Below, one piece after another: positions 10,341-22,700 of a stretch of 64,000 nucleotides of DNA. The translations under genes and the position numbers were made by a program. Location of the stretch: the NCBI GenBank assembly GCA_034509425.1, contig JAVTVJ010000666.1, forward strand, positions 124,001-188,000, given 5' to 3'. The first letter of the stretch is position 1, and each line of letters begins with the position of its first letter. The stretch is from Eopsaltria australis (taxonomy: Eukaryota; Chordata; Aves; Passeriformes; Petroicidae). The notes beneath the pieces are model-generated. The model was not told the DNA's origin and did no database searches. It saw only the letters and a program-made list of their open reading frames with translations.

Positions 10341-12955
10341 CGTGTGGGAACAGGGACAGCCATCAGGACAGACACGAACAGAAAAAAGCCCTCAGGCATG
10401 ACCCAAGACGCCTCAGCCCTGGCGTTTTCCTTGTCCATTCGGGAAGCGCTGGAGCAGTGGCTGGGAATGAGGAGGGGAGTACGGGGGGGCGATGGAGCCC
10501 TGCAAACGCCTCCGCCTGCCCTGGACCAAGACCTAGGAGTGCTCTGGCTTCACTAAAATACTTCCCAAAGTGCAATCTCGGCACACGTGGCCGGAGAGGC
10601 AGCTTCTGGCTCTGTCCGTGTTGAGGGTCTCTGCGAGCTCCCAGAGCCGTCACAGGAGCCTGACTGCAAACTCGAGGACAGAGATTCCCATTTTCTCCTA
10701 CCAGCCCCTTACCTGGCAGGGAGAGCTCACCTGTAGCCCCAGCACCAGGCAATGGGCAGGGCACGTCCCACAGAGCCCGAGATTGTGGCTGGGACCACAG
10801 GGATGAAGGACAGCAGTGGCACACAGGATGAGCTCTAAAATCCAAGGTCCTTTCAAGGCTCCGTGGGAAGCAGAGGCCGAACAGCTCCCCAGCACTGAGC
10901 TGCTGGGACAGGAGGTGACACGGCAGGGACTGTGCCAGCCTGAACAGGGGCAGAGTCCATTTCAGATCAGCATCTGCCTACAGGAGGGCTCCTCCTTGTC
11001 CCCTTGACAAAGCTGTTCTAAGCCTTTGCCTGTCCTCTTACAGGACCATCCCACCCCATCCAGAGCTGCTCCAAAGGGTCCAGCATTACAGAACTGCATA
11101 AGGATCATCTCAAAAAGGGAAGACAGTTCTCTGAATGAATATGCTGCAGGAGGTCTGGGTTCACCCCCTCTCTCAGGACCCAAGCACAGCTCCAGCTCAC
11201 AAAGCTCATTCTCTGGGACACTCCCTGCACAGAGGCCAAACAGCTTTAGAGACCCGTAGAAATGAGGGGAATAATTAAAATCTCCAACAATGCTTAAACC
11301 ATCTCAAAAAAGATGCTTGACTTCAGGTGGCTGGAAAGTCCTGATGAAGCCAAACCCTCCAGCCCCTGACTGAGGTGGTCCCAGGGCAGATGCCTGGGTC
11401 AGAACAGCTTGAGCCACCCCAGTTCCCCCCCAGAGCCCCCTCCTCCAGCACAGCAGCCAACAGCAGCAGCTGCAGCAGGGATGTGGCTCCTTCTGGCCAT
11501 TCTGCACACACTGCTGCACGAAAAAAGAGGTTGAATTTTTACCTTTTTGAAGCCCAAAGGCAGGTGAGGCTGCAGGTACTGCACGGCTCCCATTCCCCTC
11601 CATCCACCCGAGCCCCCCCAGGCTGCAGAGCCCCCCGGCTGGCCCAGAAGGTGGGATGGGGCAGGAGCTGCAGCTGGGAGAACGAGCTGCCAAGCAGCGA
11701 TGCAAAGGGGCGAGTTTCTTGAGAGACATTTGATAGACTATTTGGTAAATACATGAATACATGAACAGCAGCAACTTGCACAATCCCCAGACTGTGCTCC
11801 CAAAGAAGCACAACTCACAGCCTTCTGCACCCACAGGCAGGGAAGGAAAGTCCAGGTCCTGTATTCTGGGCAAAAAACCCCCATTAATTCCTGAAGATTC
11901 TCACTAAGTTCAGCACAGTACAGAAGAGCTTCCCATCAGCCCAGCTACCTTCTGGGACCCAACATAACCACTCTTGAGTGCTGCTGTGAACACAGATTAT
12001 GGGGACTCAGGCCTGAGAGCAGGGTCCCGCTTCCCCACCCCTCTACATGGAATCCCAAGGACAGTGAAGATTGTAAAGGGAATAAAGCGATTTCAACCCT
12101 CTTTCTCAAGTGAGGTTCATAAAGCACACGAACAAGACCTGTCTCCCTCTGGTCTAAAGGATTTCCTGTTTTCTCTCTGGGAGATGAGGATGGGATTGCT
12201 GGATTCCAGACAATGCTATGATATGTGTCCTGCTGATGGATGAGCCTCAACACTACCCCATGACATCAAATTCTCTCACCCATAGCCTGCAGCCCTCGCA
12301 AAGCAAACCCCTTCAGATACCCACAGCAGGGATTTCCACCAGCAGAGAGACCCCAGGCAACACTCCAGTCACCCAGCATTCTGTCCAAGAGTCCATGAGC
12401 ATGGCAGTGCTGGCACAATTCCGTGGCAGAACCAGGCTCCCATTCCTGCCTGGGCTGTGGACGTGCCCTCGTGTCCCTGCCTGCCCCGAGGGGCAGAGGG
12501 GACATGAACCCAGTGTCCCAGGGTACACCCACGAGCACGTGAAGGGCTGAGTGGCTCCAGGAAGATGCAGGCTCTGGACAAGCCCCACGTGGGCTGGGCA
12601 GAGTGGGAAACTTGCCCTCCAGTGCAAGTTCCAGTGCTCGGGAGGTGCCCAGTTGCCATCTGTCCATGCCCGCGGGTCCGGAGCAGGCAGCGGCCAGTCA
12701 GATGAAGCGTGGACTCCAAGCACAGAGGGAGGGGTGGCAGCAGTGCAGCACAGGGTGAAGGTGGAGCCTATCACAACTTCGGGGAGAGCGGAGGAGTCCA
12801 CGTCATTGTCACCAGGAACTGTGTGCTGCCCCGCACAGTGTTACAGACAGAAGTCACTAGAGAGTTTGGATCTAAGTGAATTGGCATGGCTACTCTGGAC
12901 TATGGTAACATGGGAGCAATTCTATTCCATGGCCTTTTAATACGTTTCATTTTCA

Positions 12956-13117
12956 TAGCACCTTTCATCCCAGGGTTTAAGTGCTGTAACAGAAGCAGGT
13001 ACTGTGCACCCATCAGCACAGGGAAAGCCGAGGCACAGAGTGGTTTAGTGACTTGCCTCGGGCCACTCGGAAAAACCGTGGCAGAGTCTCGGCAGCCTTA
13101 AACCTCCTGACTCCCTC
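12956..13117 (-). mobile_element. MIR-like ancient SINE fragment
   Basis: The plus strand carries, in order, a CACCTTTCATCCCAGGG block, a GAGGCACAGAGTGG block, a TTTAGTGACTTGCCTCGGG block and GTGGCAGAGTC. These match the reverse complement of MIR/core-SINE consensus as I remember it. The element therefore reads in the same direction as PIP5K1C, inside its probable 3' UTR. Such elements are old and rare in birds. Similarity is judged by eye. Confidence 0.7.
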
Positions 13118-13236
13118 AGTTGGTCAGACCATGCTGCTGCCTCATATGAAGCCACTCCACTTCCTGCCCTCCCCAGCAACGTGCCCCTACCCATTCAGTG
13201 AGGTCTCATGCTCCTTTTCGATGCACAAATATATGA

Positions 13237-13275
13237 CAAAAAAAAAAAAGAAAAAAAAGAAAAAGAAAAAAAAAA
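13237..13275. repeat. A-rich simple repeat
   Basis: A run of A residues broken by single G residues; T-rich on the PIP5K1C transcript strand. It sits in the probable 3' UTR. No flanking retrocopy is visible, so it is best read as low complexity. Confidence 0.85.
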
Positions 13276-13701
13276 GTGCAGTAAACTAAATGTTTAAAAA
13301 AGCACATTTGTGCTGTCTCTGTGCAAAGATAAAAGAAATAAATACATGATTAAAAAATTAAAAAGGTTCACAGTATCACACATGGATAGGTAGCTACGGT
13401 AGTGCATGTCTGGAAAACACTGTGTTACTACCCAGGATTCTGTGCACCCAGCTGGAATTCTCTGCTGGGAGCTGTGGGTGAGCGGGTCGTTTCTTTGCTG
13501 CCCACCTCTGGGGTAAGTAGAAATACATGGTTATAGTTTTGCTCCATTCTGAAACGCAGTGCCTGGGATCCTGCAGTGCAGCAATACTGGTGTCAGCAAG
13601 CTCTTCCCCATCCCACTGGAATGGCTGCATCAACGAAAAGGGAACACATCGACCTGCAGAGGGAATCGCTGCTCTCTGGGACTTCTGTGTCTGCATAGAG
13701 A

Positions 13702-13704
13702 TTA
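13702..13704 (-). CDS. PIP5K1C: PIP5K1C terminal exon, stop codon only
   Basis: The last exon starts with TAA straight after a CCTCTTGCAG acceptor on the minus strand. The last coding codon, Thr667, is the end of the preceding exon, so this exon contributes only the stop and the 3' UTR. Because every upstream C-terminal exon ends in phase 0, any of them can splice here and stop at once. Confidence 0.88.
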   Translation of the reverse strand, partial: 

Positions 13705-16700
13705 CTGCAAGAGGCAGAGAGAAGAGAGTCACGGAATCACAGAATCGTTAAGGTGGGAAAAGACCTCCAAGAATACCAAGTCCAGCCATCAGCCCAGCAC
13801 CACCATCATGTTCACCACTAACCCATGTCTCCAAGTGCCACAGCCACACGTTTTTTAAATACTTTCAGGGACAGCGACTCCACCACTGCCCTCAGCAGCC
13901 TGTTCCAATACCTGACAACCCCCTTTCAGTCAAAAAATTTTACCAAATATCCAACCTAAACCTCCCCTAACACAGCTTGAGGCCAGGTCACCCCTGAGCC
14001 TCCTTTTCTCCAGGCTGAGCCCCCCCCCAGCTGCTCCTCATCACACTTGTGCTCCAGCCCCTTCCCCAGCTCCACTCCCTTCTCTGGACATACTCCAGCC
14101 CCTCAATGTCTTTCTGGTCATGAGGGGAAAGAGGATCAACTCCTGCACACCAGTGCCCACATCAGTCAGGTCTGTGTCCCGCCAACTTCCCAGCACAACC
14201 AGAGAGGCCATTCTACATCCTCCAGCCATGGCAGCATGTCTGGAAAACCTGAGCTCCCCAAAGCTTTCCCTGCACCAAACAACTGGTAATAAGCCACAGC
14301 CCTTGCTGAGCAGGCCGGGGCTCTGCCAGCACAGAGCTGCCCTGAGAGGCAGTCAGGATCTGCTGCAGCCACGCAGGAGCCCCACGCTGCCAGAGGCCAA
14401 GCTGACCTTGTAGAGGGAGCACAAACTCTGAGCTCGACCCAGCGGGCACCCGGCACACGGCTGTTGGACACTTACTGTATCGCTCTCCTCATCGGAGACA
14501 GAGTGGAGCTGAGCGCTATAGTGGAGCGGGGAGTAAACCCAACTCCTCTCGTCTGTCGGCTGCCAGAGTGGCCAGAGACGGCAGGGAGAATGCAGGGAGA
14601 GCAGCAGCAGAGCAGGGAGCAAAGGAGAGAAGAGGAAAAAATAAAAGGAGAAAATAAAAAGAGTAGGAAACAATACAGTAAGAACAGCTGTCCACCTGGA
14701 GGGAGAGCACTGAGCCCAGAGCCAGCTCTCAGCAGAGGAGCCCTCCTCATCCTCAGCACGTACCTGCTCCCTGCCAGCTGGGACACAGGACCTGCAACAG
14801 CTGCAGTGGGGGTGCCACAACCTCTCCTCTTGTAGGGACACTTTTAGAGCTTTTGAGACGTCAGGGAAACCTCAGCTCCCTGCCATGGCATCACCCCGGC
14901 TCCAGAGAAACCGAGATACTTGACTTACCTAAGAGTAGTGACATCTCTGGGTTCCTGCTACTCACTACCAGCTCTCACCCTCCCATTTCCTGAGCCCTGT
15001 GCATGCTACAAACTGCTGTCCAGGAGGGCTTTTACAGGGAAACTGGGTTTGTTTGCTGTGCCTTCCTCCTTCTCTGCAGAAGGCAGTGGAGCTGGGGTGA
15101 GACCATGGCAGATGGTCACCACAGAAAGGAAACAGTTATTGCTGAGATCTTGGGGACAGTGGGGTGATGGGAACAAGTACAACACAGGAGGAAAAACACA
15201 ACTGGACTCTGGAAAGAATGAGGGCAAGGAGGTGTGTCTTGATGGACAGTTATCACAGCACTGGGCACTGGTGTGAGAAGACACACTGCTGCTGACAGCA
15301 CAGATTCAAGGGCTGGTCTCTGCTTCCAGGGTTCCCAGGGGGATCCCATTCACATTGCAAATGGGCTCTTTTGTCTCTAGGGGAGCTCCTACCGAGAAGA
15401 AACTGCCCCCGTTGACCCAGTCTGGCATTTGCAAAGGAAGAGAAACAGAACTCAGTGCTTGGAAGAAGCCTGCAGAGTTCCCAGCCCAGGAACTGAGCGT
15501 GACAGTCTGCAATGTACAAGGAACTACAAGAAGCCAGAGAAGCTTTGAAGCACTGGGCTCCACATGCTGAACCCTCTAGCAACTGCTGCTCCATTAGTAG
15601 AGACTGCTGGGAGGAAGGAGGGTTGAGAAACCCTAAGTGAAGCTTCTCACAGCTCTGTCAGAGGTACAGGAAAGCTTCCCACCACATCAAGCTTGTCCCA
15701 CATCATCTTTTCCATCCATCCTGACTGAACCACATGCTCCAGCCAGTCTCCTTCAGAGCTTTTTAGGAGCCCGGATGCATGCGGGGAGCTGCGGGAGATG
15801 AAGGAGCAGCCAGTGCTTGGCATTACCCCCCTCCCAGTGCTGGAGCAGCCAAACCCAGCTGAGGGGCAGCAGGAGCTGCAGGAGGAGTTGCCTGTTTGCC
15901 CACAGAGGTGCAGCACCTTCCTCATGCCATCAGCCACGGCCAGGGGCACGTTCCTGCCCCTGCTTCCCCATGCACCCTGCCTGTAACCCAAATGGGAGCA
16001 CCAGGCTGCACCAGCAAGGCTCTGGCAGTACTCTCCAGGGACAGGAGCTCTCCCAAAGCCTGAGAAGGGAAATGCTGAACCCCAGAACAATCTCAGCTCT
16101 AGATTCAGCCCCTAAAAGCTCAAATGCCTCCCTGCATCTTTAGGAAAGGAAAATCCTCCCTGCTCACAGAACACCTTCAGTGAGGAGGGAGCACACTGGT
16201 GATGCTGAGAAGGGCTGGAGAGCTGAAACCAGCCCTAACTCAGCACCAGCTCCAGCCTCATTTGGTTATGAGCTGCTCCCCACAAGCCAAAACAGTTGTT
16301 TGCAACTGGAGTTTTAGAAGCTTCAAAACATCTTAATGGTGTCTTTTAAAACCCTCTTTCTGGGCTAAGGGAGCTGAGCCTGACATTACCTATAGAGGCC
16401 CCAGTGTCTCTCTGGCTAGATCTGGTACTTGGAATCACAGAACAGTTTGGGTTGAAAGATCACCCAGTATCCCCCTTGCCATGGGCAGGGACACCTTCCG
16501 CTATCCCAGGTTGCTTCAAGCCCATCCAACTTAGTCTTGGACATTTCCAGAGACAGGGCAATCACAGGTTCTGTGGGCAACCTGTGCCAAGGCCTCACTG
16601 CTCTCACCTTCCCCAAGGGCTGGGTGACACCATGGCCCATCCCAGGGTAGGAGCTGTGTCACCAGTCTGCAGAAAAGTAGGACAGAGCTCATGATTCTCC

Positions 16701-19700
16701 CAGATCCTACAAGGAGATCCACTGGTGTAATTTTCAATATACTTCCCCCATTTCTGCTGGGCTGGTTCCTACTGCCCACTCAATCCAGAGCCCCAGCTGT
16801 TGAGGGAAATGGGGTGCTGGCCCCAGTGTTTCAAAGCTCAGCTCTGCTCCCCTACATGCTGTGCTGGCGTGGTCACTTACAATCCCAGAGGAACGCGAGG
16901 TAGTTCGGAGTCTGCGCTGGCGGGGAGAGTAAATCCAGTACCTCCCATCTGTGAACTGGGTGGCCCCAGGACAAGAGAGGTGAGAAAGGAAACAGAGGAA
17001 AAAAAGGGTGATGTGAAAGAGAGGATGAAAGAGAAAGCAAAAAACAAGGGGTTGGGCAACTCCAGGCCTGAACAGGTGAGCGGGTGGGAAAGCCGTGCAG
17101 GGAAGAGCGGCGCTCATGCCCTGCCACACTCTGCACTTTTATTCCCTGGGGATGAACAGGAGAATGAAGTGCTCTCCAGGAGCAGACTTCCAGTGATCAG
17201 ATCACAGTCCCCTGGGACTGGCCAAATCCTCCTCTGCACACACTATCCCTTCACCCAGCACTGCCCCTGAGCACTCCTGTAGGAACAGCTGTGGTGCTAC
17301 TTGAGCACATGGGTGCAGCCTCACCTGATCTCTAGCTCAAGTGGTTTCCAAGGAGAGCGCCCATGGGAACCTGAATCAGCTTTTCCCTTCATCCCAGCAG
17401 TGACAAACACTCCACAGCACACGACACACATTTAATGCAAAACTCAGACTCAGATGAAGTATGAAATGCTGATGAGCAGTCAGTCACACTCTCTGAAAAC
17501 ACACTCTGCAGAATTTTCTCTTGGGTAGAGGAGCCCCTGAAGCTGGGGGGAGTCCATATGCCCAGGGACAGGGAGGAAGAAGAGCTGACCCTCACTAGAA
17601 GACACTTGCCAGGGGAGCAGGCAGGATCTGTCTGCACACAGCTGCCATCCACAGGCAAGGAGAGGGCAGCCGTGTTAGAGGAGCCGCTTGCATTTTGAAC
17701 AGCATGCATCTAACCCCAAACAAGCTGTAAAACAGGGCTGATTCCTTCCACAGCTCCCACGAGCCTCAGAGTGACTCGGCAATGAGTGAGCAGCTCTGCA
17801 GCAGTCACAAGAGCCCAGGGAAAGGCCAATGCTGCATTTTAGTTCAGCCTGCAGGAGCCCATCACATGGGTTCAGGTCATCTCCAGCACCACAGAACCAA
17901 CAGCAACAAGTCGGAGCAGGGAGGAGTTGGGCACCTCTTTTAATGAGGGTTCCAGTGCCCAGGCACAAGAGAGAGCTCAGCTCTCATGAGACAGGCACTC
18001 AGCTCTGCTCTGGGAATCCATGGGACAGGTACGAGTTGCTAAAAACCTCTTCTCTGGTCTGCAGAAGTTGCTCAGCCATTGTGGGAGCTGAGTGAGGACC
18101 AGCGCCAGGCTCCACGGCACTCTGCTGCCAACCACCAACTTACTCCCTGGCTCAGCACTAGACTCCCACTGCATCACCTAATGCAGCCTGCAGGGAAAGG
18201 AAAAGCCGGAGTTCACCAGAGCCCAATGTCACCCTCTGCAACCACCTCCCTTTGGGTCTAGGCCATGTTTGTGTCAGGAAAGCAGCCAAGATCTCTGTTG
18301 CACCAACATCACCGTGGCTTGCCCCAGGAGCAAATGTGCTGGCCTAGATAAGCACTTGTGCTTGAAGTAGAGCAGCACAGCTACAGCTACATCCACACCA
18401 GGAGTGCCACCTGTGTGAGCCCCACTAGATGCTGGTTTGAGTTCTCCAAGGGTCAATCCAGTTCCCTGCATTCAAAAACCCACCCAGTACTGAGGTCTCA
18501 AGGTGCTCCACACCTGACTGCCTGGAATGGATACTGACAGCCTTGTCCAACCCTTCCCATCACACCCAAGGGTCAGGTGGAGAAGGTCTCTTACAAAGTA
18601 TATGTCTGTGACTGGCACGTCGTCCTCATCTGAGGCCTGGCTGGCTGGCTCCGAGGCCTGGCTGGCTGTCTCCACCTCTACGGTGGCCGTGGATGTGACA
18701 ATGGCACAGGCTGAAGAAGCTGCCTCTCTGCAGAGGGGAAAGAAGTGACAGAGTCAACTCACTGCAGTCAGCACAGGAGCAAGCAAAACTGATTCATTAC
18801 AGGAGGAGCTGAAGATGCCATGCTGTCACATCCTGAAAGGTCAGGTCAGGGCAGATCAGGTCAGAACTGTGCTCAGCCTCACTGAACATCCATGACTCCA
18901 CCAAAGCTTGAGCCCAGCAAAGGCTCCAGGACAAGCAGCCACAGCTCAAAAGCCACCCTGTGGGCTCTGCTCAACACTCTAAAACACTCACTCTTTGACT
19001 TCTTCTTCAGGAGCTACAATCTCAACGTTGCACTTGGGCTCCAGCTCGACACTGATTTGCTGAACCTCCTCCTCAACCCGCACCTCCTCGTGTGACCTGG
19101 AAACCGAAGAGAGACAGGCCCAAAGGCTCAGCTGGGCATGACTTATGCACAGCCCTCAATTTTAGGTCAGCCGAAATCAGTCCACAGCCAGCCAAGCCTC
19201 TTGTGCAGCTCTGCCCCAGCACACAGCTGCTGCTACTGTGGCACTGGGCTCCCAGCACAGACTCAGTGGCTGATTTCAGCTCAGAGGGAGCACTCAGACC
19301 TCCCAGGACTGAGGGTTTGGATAACCAAAACTCCCAGGAAGAAGAGTCAGTCCTGGAAGATTGCAGCACTTAGGAATAACAAGGTGGGAAAAGAGGACAA
19401 GAGCAAAGGAGTTAAACAGTCAGTGCTGCAGGAAAGATGAACCGTGTCAGATGGAGCATGGGAGCAAAGAGAACTGGCCTCCAGGGAAAACTTGTGTCCA
19501 GAGTTAGCCTGGCACCAGGCCAGAGCCTCTGACCTCTTCCAAGACTCCCAGCACACCAAAGCTGCTCCTGACACAGTGAGCAGGTCCCTGCCCTCCAGGG
19601 ACAGGAATTTACCAGGATTCAGCAACATGTAGCATCCGGAGGTAGTTTCACTAGGAAAAGGGATTTTTTCACAGTGCATGTCAACTGAACTCAACAAATC

Positions 19701-22700
19701 ACTCAAAGCTTGGAACAGCAGATGCCTGTAATGTGGGGCAAACCCCCATCTTCCAACATGGAAGTTTGATGCTTGCTTCCTTCCAAGCATCAAACACTGA
19801 CTGCAGGGAGAGAGGACATCAGCCTGTCAGGCTCCTCTGGCTATGGCACATCCCAGGACTGAGTCTCTGATGTCATTTCAAAGCCTACTACACCTACACA
19901 ATGTCCTGGAAAGCGAGGCCAGACCAGCAGCGTCTGCTGGTTCATTGTGCAGATCCTGCTGACATGGGCAATGGGGTAATTTTTACTGGTGCAAAATAAT
20001 TCCACAGTAACTCCATAATATGAGCCTCTAAATCAGTCACCCCTCTGCAGCACAGCATTTCTGTCCTACCTTGCCCTTGGCTGAGACAGAAAAAGCCACA
20101 CAGATTTCTGAAAACATTGGAAGCTACTTCTGTGGGGACTGAGGGTACTCAGTGCCTCACAAAGTCAAAGCCCTTTCACTTTGCCCAGGCCACAAGCAGA
20201 TGCTCAGAGGAGGAATGTTCCTGCTGTCAGGGCTCACTTACTCACTTAAAGGGACTTAAATGATCTTCCTTGACTCTGATGCTGGGTGGGTGGGTAAATT
20301 TGGACAACACTCTTGTCCCCTTTCCTATCAAATAACTGTGGTGTTTTCAAAGCACTGAGAGATCTGCTTTGCAAGGCAAATTCTGTGTAAGAAATGGGGA
20401 TTGTCTGATTGCAGAAGCAGCTCAGCATCCTGCTGACGACCATGCCAAAATCCTGGAGCTGCTGAAATTCCTGCTCAGCCCTCTAAAAGACCTTTGCACC
20501 AGGATAAACATGAGGTCTCTGTGCAGCAAAGAGAAGATGAGACAAGAAGACAGGAGACCCATTTCTCACCTGCCATCCTGCCCTGAGGAGTGTGTACGCC
20601 TCCTGTGGAAAGAAAACAGAAGAGTTTGGAGGAGCAATTTAAGCCAGAAGTCCTGCATTGTCCCCAGATCTACCTCCACACCCCATGAGGGAGATGTTCT
20701 ACTTAACAGCTGACACTTCTTCCAGCAATAATTAATCCCATCAAAGCTGTGTCTGCTTGCTCCCAGGAGAGATTTAATTAAAATCGGTCATTAGCATTCC
20801 TTAGTGCAGGGCAGCCTGCTGGGATGCGCAGCTCGGACAGGAACGGCAGCCGCTCGGCGCCGGTGGGAGCAGGGGACGGGAAGAGCGTCCTCACCTGTAC
20901 CTGGGCTGCTCAGAGGTCTCCGAGGGTGATCGCTCGGGAACAGACAGAGATGTTGACGAGAGTGTCGTGGCTATGGAGGCTGTGGTAGCTTCTTCAAAGG
21001 AAGGAGGAGTGCAAGGGAGCAGGTCTGGCCTGCCTGCTGGCCCAGAGCAGGGGCAGGGGAGAGGCAGGAAGAAGAGATGATCAGGTCAAACACCAACACT
21101 GCACCCACAGCAGCCCTGTGCCAGGCTGTTCCACCATGAACCTGCACACCCGCACTGGGACTGGGCACTCAAACCACAGACAGGCAGCAGGTTTAGCTGG
21201 GTCCATGAACATGACAGCTTCTCTGGAGAGAGCCAGCCAGCTCCACTTCCAGCACAACAGACAGGGAACAGAATGCCAATGAAGACTTCTCACTGATGAC
21301 TAAAGCTGGATTAAATGCTTGGACCACCAGGGATAAATATCCAAGTGAATTAAGAGAGAAATTGAGTGTCCAGTGCTTTGCACAGGAAACAATCCAACAC
21401 CCATGCACTGGAGGAGCTTGTCCTCCAGCACTCAGTTGTAAATGCAGCCAGATGGAAGTGAAGGAAAGGCAGCACAGAACCAGCCCCTTCCTCTGTTTTC
21501 CAGTGGCAAGATCCTGCCTGTTATAACTGCCCACACAGTAATTGAAGTGCTGCAGTTCCCAGTCACCACCACCCCTCATTTTTTTTAAAGGGAAAATGCA
21601 ACTTTCTGTTGGATTTGGGCTATGACTTATGGTGCCCTTAGGCAGCAGCTGTCTTGCAGCAGTGATGCAGGCAACCATTTTTACTGCAGAACCCCACAGT
21701 GCTGCAAAGAAGGGATTTGGTCTCCTTTGATGCAGAGGTGTTGCATCAGGTACCTGCTGGTGCTGTGACAAAACAATGTACTCTTACCTTCTTCCCTGTC
21801 CTGGTTAGGCTTAGCACCTGCAAAGCACAGCAAGACATGCAATGAAGAGCTATCCATGAGCAAAGATCTGCAGTCGGTGCACAGTGGGGAACTCGATGAG
21901 AACAGGGGAGGATCCTAAGAACTGCTAGGAAAGAGAGGGGAACCATAGAGCCAATACCCTGAGCGGGGCTGTCACCTTCATCATCGAGCGTGGGGTAGCT
22001 CCGGGCCGCCCGCAGCTCGTACTGGGCGTCGTCCCTGTCGGAGGGCAGCTGGCTGGCCGAGAACGCCGCCGTGGGCCCTGCCGTCTTCACAGCCAGCAAG
22101 GCACTGCGCCCCTTCTTCGAGGGGGACGACTTCAGAGCTGGGGGAGGAAGGAGACAGAAGGTCAAAGCACCACCATCAGCTACTGTCACACCAAAGGTAT
22201 TTTTCCCTTCACAAGGAGAGGCTCTGCCCTCATACACATCCATCCTGGACTGGACCCAGGTCAGATGCAGGGACTAGGTGGGAGCCTGAGCAGACCAAGG
22301 CAAGCTGTGACAATCTGAGGGCTCTGCAGTTCTCAGTTTTGCTCTGTATCATGGAATCATGGAATGTTTTGGGTTGGAAGGGACCTTAAAAACCCATCTC
22401 ATTCCACCCCCTCCATGGGCAGAAATATGGTGACTAGAGCAGGTTGCTACAGGCCCTGTCCAACCTGGCCTTGGACACTTCCAGGGCTGGGGCAGCCACA
22501 GTTGCTCTGGGCACCCTGTGTCAGGGCCTCCCCACCCTCTGAGTAAAGAATTTTCTCCTAATTTCTAATTAACCCTGCCAGCTCAAAACCATGTCCCTTG
22601 CCTGTCACTGTCTGCCTGTATAAAAAGTCCTTCCCCTTATTCTAAGCCCCCTTTAAGTACTGGAAGGGGCTCTAAGGTCTCCCAAGAGCCTTCTCTTCTC

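Larger units (their letters stand above)
10341..13701 (-). other. PIP5K1C: Probable PIP5K1C 3' untranslated region and spacer
   Basis: Everything between the PIP5K1C stop codon and the CACTIN promoter. Mammalian PIP5K1C has a long 3' UTR, so much of this may be transcribed. I saw no canonical AATAAA on the minus strand in this span; an ATTAAA is present at 12941-12936. It also holds the MIR-like SINE and the A-rich tract listed separately. No exon chain on either strand. Confidence 0.55.

Noticed and set aside
9022..10401. Plus-strand open frame of 459 codons opposite CACTIN exons 1-2
   Set aside because: It is the shadow of the Arg/Ser-rich CACTIN coding sequence and its CpG island; low-complexity Pro/Arg/Ala content and no recognisable domain.
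13237..13275. A-rich tract as the tail of a processed retrogene
   Set aside because: The tract is interrupted by G residues, and there is no coding remnant or target duplication beside it.
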